Source: Artemisia argyi (taxonomy: Eukaryota; Streptophyta; Magnoliopsida; Asterales; Asteraceae). Taken from it: 64,000 bases of DNA. The notes beneath the pieces were generated by a model. It saw only the letters and a program-made list of their open reading frames with translations. It did no database searches and was not told the origin of the DNA. Of this stretch, positions 56,323-64,000 are shown one piece after another (position 1 is the stretch's first letter; every line of letters begins with the position of its first letter). The position numbers and the translations under genes are program-made. The stretch is taken from assembly GCA_030686995.1 (NCBI GenBank), contig CM060691.1, positions 94,134,743 to 94,198,742 of the forward strand, given 5' to 3'.

Positions 56323-58854
56323 CTACGTGATACGGGTGAGTTCCTCATTGAGGACATCTTTGGGATCAAACTTAGGTTTCAACTTCCTATCGGTTTCCTT
56401 AGTATGGTATGACCTTTCAAACTTTTCTCCATCCGGATCATACAAAGTCATCCTCATATGCCATGATCCGTCACCTTCTTTAGGTGGCTTGTCCCACCTC
56501 CATTTACACTTGTCTCCTTCTCTTTTCCACTTATTCATCTCTATATTAATAGGCATTACGCTCAAGAACTCAATCATCTTCCTAAAGACTAAGGGGTCCT
56601 CAAAGGGGTCTAGCTCTTCATCTCTAGCTATGAGTTGTTCTACCGAATGTGTCTTTTCTACGAAATCTTTCTCTAGATAAAATGGGCATTGAGGTCCTAT
56701 GAAGTTCCTTTCTATCCAAGGTCCATATCTAGATGGTCTCCTATTCATCTCTACCCAATGCGGTGTCGGTTCATCATCACAATCATAACTATGCTTCTTT
56801 ACATCATACACCGACCAAGAATCGCCTTCACCTACCGCTATCTTAGACTCCCTACAATCTATCATGGCGCTAGCGGTTGCTAAAAATCCTCTTCCTACCA
56901 ATAATGGGCATGTAGTGTCACTAACCATGTCTAGGACGTGAAAATCCGCTAATATAGTTAACTTTCCTATGTGAACAACTACATCCTTAATCATTCCAAC
57001 CGGGTGGGCAATACTCTCATCTGCTAGCCCTATCAATACCTCCATTTCCTCTAACTTTCCTAGCTTAAGAGCGGTGAATAAGGATAAGGGAATCAAGTTG
57101 AGGCTTGACCCTAAGTCGGCTAATGTGTCGAAAGCTTCGGATCTTCCTATCTTACAAGGCAAAACAAATATACCCGGATCATCAAGCTTTTTAGGCAACT
57201 TGTTTTGAACGAAGGCGGTCCCATTTTTACCTAGTTTAAACATCTCATATTTTTCTAGGAGGGCACTATAGTAAGGAGCACGCGCTAAGACATCAATGAC
57301 GGGGCGTTCAAGGTGAAGTTCCTTGAATTCATCGTCAAGGTCTTGCGTAGGAGGTGTTTCAACTTTACTTTTGACCGGCTCTATATTGGGTGTTTTATTT
57401 GATTGGTCCTTTTGAAGAACTTGATTTTGTTTGAAACACGTGCTTGTTGATTTAACCGAGTAGTATTATGGACACGAAGTGGGTGACGAAACTGAAGATA
57501 TGGAATTAACGTTTAGTTTCGGATTCTTGATTGTGTCGCTTGGGAGTGCTCCCATTTCTCGGTCATTGAGAACTTTCAACAATGCGTCAATTCTAGTGGT
57601 CATCTCGCTTTGCTTGTGTTTGAAATCGGCTTCAAACTTAGATATGCGAGCTTCTTGAGATGCCATAAACTTTGACATCAATCCTTCAAGATTGTTGGTA
57701 CTACCATAGTTGTCATAAAGATTGTTGTTGAAAGTACGGTTGGATGGTGGACCGTTTGGTTGGTAACGATTAGGCGGATTGGAAGAATTAGGTTGATTTT
57801 GTTTCCACCTAAGGTTTGGGTGATTTTTCCATGAGGGGTTGTATGAATCACCGTATGTGTTTGGCTCGGGCTTGAAAGTGTACCACTTATCTCCCGCTTC
57901 GTCGGTACGCGTGGATGCGTAGTCCGCAAAAGCTGTTCCGGGGAGTTCCACACAATCACGAGTGTCATGGGGACCACTACATAATTCGCATGAAGAAGTG
58001 ATTTTGTTCACTTGCCTTGAAGGCTTAGGAGCTTCGTAAGATTTCATGAGAAACTTGACTTGGTCCTTAAGTTCCATGATCGTACGGTCGGGAGTGCTAG
58101 AATTGTTCGAAGGCAAAGATATTGCCTTGACCGTTTTGTTCAAGTCACGGGGGTCATTCCAACTTTCGTTGTCATAGAGAGCAAGATCTTCTATGAGTTC
58201 CCATGATTGTTCCGCACTTAGATCACGTAGCTTACCACCGGCCGATTGGCCAATGGCTCGCCTCGTGGAGATGTCGATATGGTCATAGAAAATTTGGATT
58301 TGGAGCCAAAGATCTATGCCATGATGAGGGACTTTTTGGAGTAAGTCCTTGAAACGAGTCCATGCTTCATAGAGAGATTCATTTTGACGTTGTTGGAACA
58401 TCAAGATGTCATTTCTAAGCTTAGTAGTTCTCCCCGGTGGGAAAAATTGAGCAAGGAAACGAGTGGTGAGATCATCCCAAGTGGTGATGGATCCCGCGGG
58501 TAAACGCTCAAGCCATTGACTAGCTTGATCCCGTAGAGAGAATTGGAATAGGCGTAAACGGGTAGTCTCTCTAGTTGCAACATCTAGGTCTATGGAATCT
58601 ACGATTTTGAGGAAGTCCTTAAGATGTTGGTTTGGATCTTCGGAACGAAGTCCATGGAATGCACATCCGCTTTGCACCAACCGGATGGTGTCGGATCGCA
58701 AGGGGGTCACATTGGCTCCGGTGAGCTCAATGGTGTTTCGGTAGCCTTGGTGGCTGGGTCGGGAATACTATCCTAAGGTTCGGGGCCTAAGGGGTTCTAA
58801 TGGTGGGTTTTGTTGTGGTGGGATGACGGGTTCAAAGATGTTCCCGTTGTCCAT
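56323..58854 (-). pseudogene. Gag-protease polyprotein of B, two in-frame stops
   Basis: One reading frame from ATG at 58854 (MDNGNIFEPVIPPQQ) to TAG at 56323, broken by TAG (58768-58770) and TAA (57466-57468). The gag part has the Retrotrans_gag domain: FHGLRSEDPNQHLKDFLKIV, FSLRDQASQWLERLPAGSIT, FLAQFFPPGRTTKLRNDI and LYEAWTRFKDLLQKVPHHG. A compact zinc knuckle follows, CELCSGPHDTRDC (CX2CX3HX4C), then an Asn/Pro-rich stretch. After the TAA the same frame encodes a retropepsin with ADLGSSLNLIPLSLF (DLG in place of DTG/DSG, as often in these elements) and CPLLVGRGFLATASAMIDC. A C-terminal domain of about 150 residues ends KDVLNEELTRIT. The TAA lies exactly between gag and protease, so readthrough is possible but decay is as likely. 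Confidence 0.85.
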
Positions 58855-58992
58855 GATGTCGGGTGGTTACGAACAAAGGCACAAAGAAATAGATAGACTA
58901 AAGAAACCTAAAAATAAAAATAAAATCTTACTAGAAAGGAATCTAGCAAGTAGACCTAATAAAAAGAAATTCTAACCTAGACAATAACTATT

Positions 58993-59009
58993 CCCCGGCA
59001 GCGGCGCCA
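58993..59009 (-). promoter_or_regulatory. Primer binding site of B
   Basis: The minus strand reads TGGCGCCGCTGCCGGGG, six bases inside LTR E, the Athila/Tat-type site. Confidence 0.88.
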
Positions 59010-59015
59010 AAAACT

Positions 59016-60420
59016 TGATGCGTGGGAATCGCAACAGGCTTTACCTCTCGAGGGATCTCGAGAAGCTTACAACCCCCACCAGGCAGTGTACCTGATCGTT
59101 GTAGTATAGTATAGTGACAAGTACCGGGGGATTGATCGTTCAGCTTAGGAATAGTGTCGCTAGGATTAGAAAGCCTAAATACTAGTTCTAAAGGTGAGGG
59201 ATGATTATTTTTTTATTTTTATATTTTTTAGAAAGCAAGTAAATATCTCGGGTTTGAAGGATTTGGGCGGAATTAGTTGCTAGTCAACTAACCCAATGCT
59301 AAGATGCAGTCAAAATAAAATACTAAAAATGAAATTAAGCTAACTATACTAAAGTTGTGAGCAGTAATTGGAGAAAATGTGTTTACTTAGATTTCATTAC
59401 TCCCTAGACATCTTTTACACGTTAATTACTTGTTATAATTGCATGGATGACGGATCGTATTCCTTAATACCATTCATGGGGTGGCACACATAACTCCCCA
59501 ATTCTATGAGCTCTTATCTCCTCCTACACCATGCCCAGCACAACTATAGGGATTGTAAATAGTGGCTCATGCATTAAATACAACCAATAAAGACCTAGTG
59601 CGCCTCAGTTCATGTTTCTTAAGATGTTCAAGCATGTTACCAAATAGAGATCTGCCAGTTTTCTTAAGCCTAACATATAAATCATTCATCCAAAACAAGA
59701 ATAAACAAGTAATCAACACATAATTAACATCTAGGTTTCATTAGATCTAAGCAAACACAAGATAGATCTAGCCTAGCATAATGGAATTGAGACAAGAACA
59801 AGATATAGACAACCAACACATAGACATATTGATTGAATTAAAGGAACACTTATCTCAATTACAATGCAAGGTATCAAGGGTTTGGAACCCTTGAAAAACC
59901 TGTAAAAGTTGCACCAAAATCGTACTTAGGGTTTCTCCAAAACTTCTCTCTTTAATGTGTGAAAATTAGAAAACTATATATAGAAAAATGGGTTTGACGG
60001 CGTCAAGACAAAGCTTGTGACGCCGTCACCTCGCCGCCAAAACTCTTCTCGGACTGCCATGATCTACATTTGACGCCGTCAAGACTAAATCATTTCCAGG
60101 CCGTCATGACTTATTACTCTTGACGCCCTTCATTCGTGACGCCGTCAAATTTGTTCTGGGTCGTCATGGACTTCTGCTCTTGACGCCATCAGAGGATTGC
60201 TCTTGACGCCATCACCTACTGTTCCCAGCATGGAAAATTAAGACTTTGGCGTTTTCTTCACTTTTATGCTCCAAAAACGTCCGAATTACTTCCTTTTCCT
60301 GATTTCTCTCCCAAAGTACCTAAAATCACAAAAGGAACGATTTAGGGCAATATTTGATCAAATAAATTCGGATTCGGGCTTAAATGACCCCCTAAAAATG
60401 GATCATTTTTTGCCTCATCA
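59016..60420 (-). repeat. LTR E, 5' LTR of B
   Basis: The plus-strand start TGATGCGTGGG and end GCCTCATCA are complete. TATA box at 59974-59983 (complement). Confidence 0.92.
59995..60214 (-). repeat. TGACGGCGTCA array in LTR E
   Basis: The first pair 59995/60018 (TGACGGCGTCA with TGACGCCGTCA) and last pair 60181/60204 (both TGACGCCATCA) are 23 bp apart. The last pair differs from LTR D by CG-to-CA changes. Confidence 0.88.
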
Positions 60421-61338
60421 TTGTTATTTGTTAAATTCTAAGTTAATTATCTAATTGATTACATGGTTGCTAAGTCGAGTCATATCCTTGTACATATTGT
60501 TTTGGGACAATTGGGACTCATGGGTAAAGTACTTATTTTATGGAGTAATGGAGAAGAACATCATTTATTACCCCCATATGTGCGTTAATCTTAAAAGTGA
60601 TCCAAGTGTTTTGATTTTCTTAATTCGAGTCACTAGATTAGTTTATTGTAAAGTATATAAAAATTCAAGTGTAAGGGGAATTTCCATTCCCTATGATGTA
60701 TTATTTTGGATGGTAGGGTAAGAGTGTATGCAAAAAAAAAAAAAAAAAAAAAAAAAAATAGAAAAATAGAAAAAGAAAAGAGAAAAAACATACGGACTAT
60801 CATCCCGTTTCATTCTATGTTTGTTTTATGTTTTTGTTATTTTCCATTTATTAGCTTAAGTCGAGTCTAGTCTTGGCTTAGCAACGCCACATTGTACATG
60901 TAATTAACCAAGATTGTTAACTCGCCACCAGTAAAGACTGCCTATATCCAACAAAACTGTGTATTTCATATCCCTACACCTAACGTTACAACCCTTTAAA
61001 AGACCTCTTTGATAGCTTATCCTAGGTGCTTACACCATGTGGTGGAGGTTTGATCCTTTCCCAAGCCTATTTGAATCTATTTTGCTATGGCAGGTAGTGA
61101 GAGATATCTTCCATTTCCATATTGTAATTTATACTTTATTACACCCGAGAGATGTGAGTATCTAAACACTATTTGTGAGGTGCTAGTATATGACCTCCGT
61201 GCTGTCTTTGGTCTTTAATGGAACGATTATTTGTTGTAATTAATTTTATATTAGTGTTAAATGACCCCTAACTTGTATTTTGAGTAGAATAAAAGCGCAT
61301 TTGCTTGAGGACAAGCAAATCGCAAGTGTAAGGGTATA
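60421..61338 (+). mobile_element. 3' internal part of A/C, after B
   Basis: Plus-strand continuation of A/C, matching B 54796 down to 53873 inverted. It ends with GAGGACAAGCAAATCGCAAG and TGTAAGGGTATA next to LTR C. An A27 run lies at 60732-60758. About 0.9 kb equivalent to B 54797-55691 is absent from A/C. No supportable gene. Confidence 0.8.
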
Positions 61339-62454
61339 TGATGAGGCGAAAAATGAACCACTTTTAGGGGGTCATTTAATCCCGGAATTGAATTTATTTG
61401 ATCAAATATTACCCTAAATCGTTCCTTTTGTGATTTTAGGTACTTTGGGAGTGAAATCTGGAAAAGAAAGTAATTCGGACGTTTTTTGAGCATAAAAGTG
61501 AGGAAACGCCAAAGACTTAATTTTCCATGCTAAAATAGTGTATGACGGCGTCAAGAGGACTTTCCTGACGACGTCAAGAGTAAAGACCATGACGACCCAG
61601 TACAAACATGAAGGCGTCACAAGTAGAGCGTCAAGAGTTAAATGTGTGACGGCCTGCAAAAGTGGACTACATGACGGCGTCAGATGTAGATCTAGGCAGT
61701 CCGAGGATTTATTTGGCGGCGAGATGACGGCGTCAGCCCTTTGTTCTTGACGTCGTCACCTCCTAATATCTATATATAGTTTTCTAATTTTCATTCATTA
61801 GAGAGGAACTTGTGTGGAGAAACCCTAGGGCCGAACCTTGTACGAATTTTACAGCTTTTCAATTGAATCCTTACATGTGCTATTGAGATAAGTCTTCTCT
61901 TAATTCAATCAATATGTCTGTGTGTTGGTTGTCTATATCTTGTGCTTGTCTTGATTTCAACATGCTAGGCTAGATTTATCTTGTGTTTGCTTAGATCTAA
62001 TGAAACCTAGATGTTGATTATTTGTTGATTACTTGTTTATGGTTGTATTGGATGAATGATTTCAATGTTAGGCTTAAGAAAACTGGCAGATCTCCATTAG
62101 TGTAACATGCTTGAACGTCTTAGGAAACATGAACCGATGTGTACTAGGTTTTATTGGTTGTATTTAATGCATGAGTAAATTCTAATGATCCCATGTTAGG
62201 AGCATCTTGCAGGCTCGACATAGGAGTGAAGTAGGTACTCATAGGATTGGGGAAGTAAGTACGCCACCCCATGAATGGTATTAAGGAATACAATCCGTCA
62301 TCCACGCAACTATAACAAGTAATTAACGTGAAAAAGATATCTAGGGAGTAGTGAAATCTAAGTAAATACATTTCTCCCACATATTGCTCACAACCTTAGT
62401 CTAATATAGTTTATTTTCATTTCTAGTATTTTATTTTGATTGTATCTTAGTATT
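61339..62454 (+). mobile_element. LTR C, 3' LTR of A/C (interrupted)
   Basis: It starts TGATGAGGCGAAAAATGAAC and follows LTR A to the phrase TTGTATCTTAGTATT, where a different LTR starts at 62455. About 290 bp of LTR C should continue beyond the window. Compared with LTR A it lacks a short block near 61861. Confidence 0.9.
61543..61758 (+). repeat. TGACGGCGTCA array in LTR C
   Basis: First pair 61543/61566 and last pair 61725/61748, each 23 bp apart. At several motifs LTR C keeps CG where LTR A has TG or CA. Confidence 0.88.
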
Positions 62455-64000
62455 TGTCACAATTCGTAATTTCATGTCCTTTTTCAAACGTCGGAATTTC
62501 AGTATTCATCTCGGAAGTTACTATTCATTGGTTACTATTCATCATTTCACTATTCATCGTTTTCAGAGTTGGTTTGAGATTCTGAGAAGTATTTCAAAAT
62601 TTCACTATTCACAAAACACTATTCATTTTCGGAAAAAAAACACTATTCATGTGCATTGCTCATTTCATCGTAAATTTAGTTTACGAGTATTTAAATTCGC
62701 GTAATGCATCATCATTTGGTACACGTCATATAGACTAAAGTAGTCTACATATCATCAGTAACATCATCAGCACTTTAGATCATGCACGGATATGCATTAT
62801 TTCCATTTACGTATGCTTAATTTGTAATTAACGTTACCACTCAGTTTTACTACTAAAGTATACCCAATACTCCCGGCTATGATCCTAACATATTTTCACA
62901 CTTATTATAATAATATAAAAATTATATTATTAGTTTACCCGTTCTTTTCAAATAAATTGCTACATTTTACGGTCGGAGCTTATTACTCCGTCGGTTTGCT
63001 ATATTCCAACCCGATAATTATTTTAACACCCGATTCTCATCAGGAATGTAATTTCATGATTTTTACAACTTCGTCATATTTTATTTCAACTCGTCAGGAT
63101 TTATTTCTAGTTAACTCGGTACCCGCTAACACCTAATGTATACATGAACTAACTAATACTTACAACTTGGGGACATAAGCATTAATTAGCCCACACAAAA
63201 GTCTTCTTCTTCTTTTTCCTCCTTGTTTCACGCCACAATGCCCTCCAAAAGTCCATATACACTAGATATTTTTACTTGGCTCTTTATTACCATTTTAGCC
63301 TAACATAAAAGATATTTGCACAAGAGTTCAAGTAAACTCATTACTTTCATTTCATAATATCTAAATTTAGAAAAACAAAACACAAACTCTCTCTTTTCTA
63401 TCTCATGGTTCGGCCAAGAAACAAGAACAAGCAAGACATCATCAAATTTTACAAGATCAAGATCATCTAATCTCATTTGTACTCCTAGCTAGGATTTTGA
63501 AATAAAAATCCCTAGGTTACTTATATATAATTTTCTCCAAAAACTCATCAAACCTTCAAGTAAGTACCTAAATAAATTTCTCTACTTTTTATACTTCCAT
63601 TCACTATATTTTCATGTCCTAGTAATTAAGTATGCAAGTAAACCTATGTTATATACCACTTGTAGTTATATTTTGGCACTAAAATGGGTTTATGGAATTT
63701 TACTAGTAATCTTTTGAGCCCCATCATTCTTGGTGATATTTAGGACCCCATGACACCCTAGGAAGGTGTATGGTAGATTAAGGGATGTTTTGAAGTTGAT
63801 TGGAGTAGATTTGGACAAGTAGTTAACTAGAAAAATCTATTTTTGACACTCTATAAATGTTGCTGTCCTATTTTGAAAAACGTGGAAAGACCAGGGGTTC
63901 CTGGGTAATTTTTTTCTTAAAGATTTAGAAAATACTTTTAAAAACGAAGCTATGGGCGAAAGAACGGATTAAAACGAGTTTATAACGAAGGAGATATGAT
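62455..64000 (+). mobile_element. Tekay-like gypsy LTR, 5' part, inserted in LTR C
   Basis: It begins TGTCACAATTCG exactly where the LTR C homology stops, so the 5' boundary is seen directly. The last 300 bp match the LTR at the window start. It contains an ACTATTCA repeat cluster near its 5' end and a leader-like region at 63360-63560. It runs off the window. No gene is visible in it. Confidence 0.8.
62501..62649 (+). repeat. ACTATTCA repeat cluster at the LTR start
   Basis: Seven copies of ACTATTCA (the first reads AGTATTCA) start at 62501, 62520, 62534, 62549, 62604, 62618 and 62642. Many are preceded by TTC or TT. They are direct, not palindromic, and lie in the first 200 bp of the LTR. 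Confidence 0.85.

Larger units (their letters stand above)
52468..60420 (-). mobile_element. Gypsy element B, gag-pro only, inside A/C
   Basis: A 7953-bp minus-strand element with LTRs D (52468-53872) and E (59016-60420), each 1405 bp and very similar. It has an Athila/Tat-type primer site, a gag-protease frame and a 3' region, but no reverse transcriptase, RNase H or integrase. It belongs to the same broad family as A/C (same LTR layout, motif and 3' region) and lies inside it in opposite orientation. Its right end is intact (TGATGAGG); the left end reads TTATGCG instead of TGATGCG and no target duplication is seen. Confidence 0.88.

Overview
This window is repeat-rich plant nuclear DNA made almost entirely of nested transposable elements. 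I found no ordinary host gene, rRNA, tRNA or CRISPR array. The gag, retropepsin and extra retrotransposon proteins resemble, from memory and without a search, those that fill daisy-family (Asteraceae) genomes such as lettuce, Artemisia and Tanacetum. The organism call is an inference.

Layout. 1-2015 is the 3' part of a Tekay-like Ty3/Gypsy LTR. A truncated copia-like LTR and a broken Athila-like element (2675-5441) follow; the latter is split by a hAT-type MITE with an 8-bp target duplication. An unclassified stretch (5442-9839) carries a Mutator-like element with long TIRs and a 9-bp duplication. From 9840 to 40175 lies a minus-strand chromovirus (K). Its pol gene is interrupted by an Athila-like deletion derivative (I/J, plus strand). 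LTR I is itself split by a copia element H (13991-21049, duplication AATTA), and K's 5' LTR is split by a copia-like element L (31437-39352, duplication CTAAG). After a poorly classified stretch come a copia gag element (G, minus), stacked LTR fragments, and the 3' end of a RICESLEEPER-type hAT transposase pseudogene (48121-49069). A Ty3/Gypsy element A/C (LTRs at 49229-50637 and from 61339) follows the hAT gene. It contains an inverted relative, B (52468-60420), and its 3' LTR is cut at 62455 by a second Tekay-like LTR that runs off the window.

Two themes stand out. First, only K encodes a reverse transcriptase. H, L, A and B, and what is visible of G, carry gag-like, retropepsin-like or unrecognised proteins without pol and would need enzymes supplied in trans. 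Second, several unrelated families carry their own dense arrays of short, CG-containing, palindromic or inverted motifs. These are CTACGGCGTAG in I/J and the 2675-5441 element, TGACGGCGTCA in A, B and C, ACGGTCC/GGACCGCC-type motifs in H and G, and TTAYGCGTAA in L. In the LTRs the arrays sit just upstream of the TATA box. Neighbouring motifs are typically 23-24 bp apart in the first two families and about 19-20 bp in the others. Smaller arrays of the same family motif recur inside the elements. This convergent layout in Copia and Gypsy elements is the most interesting feature of the window.
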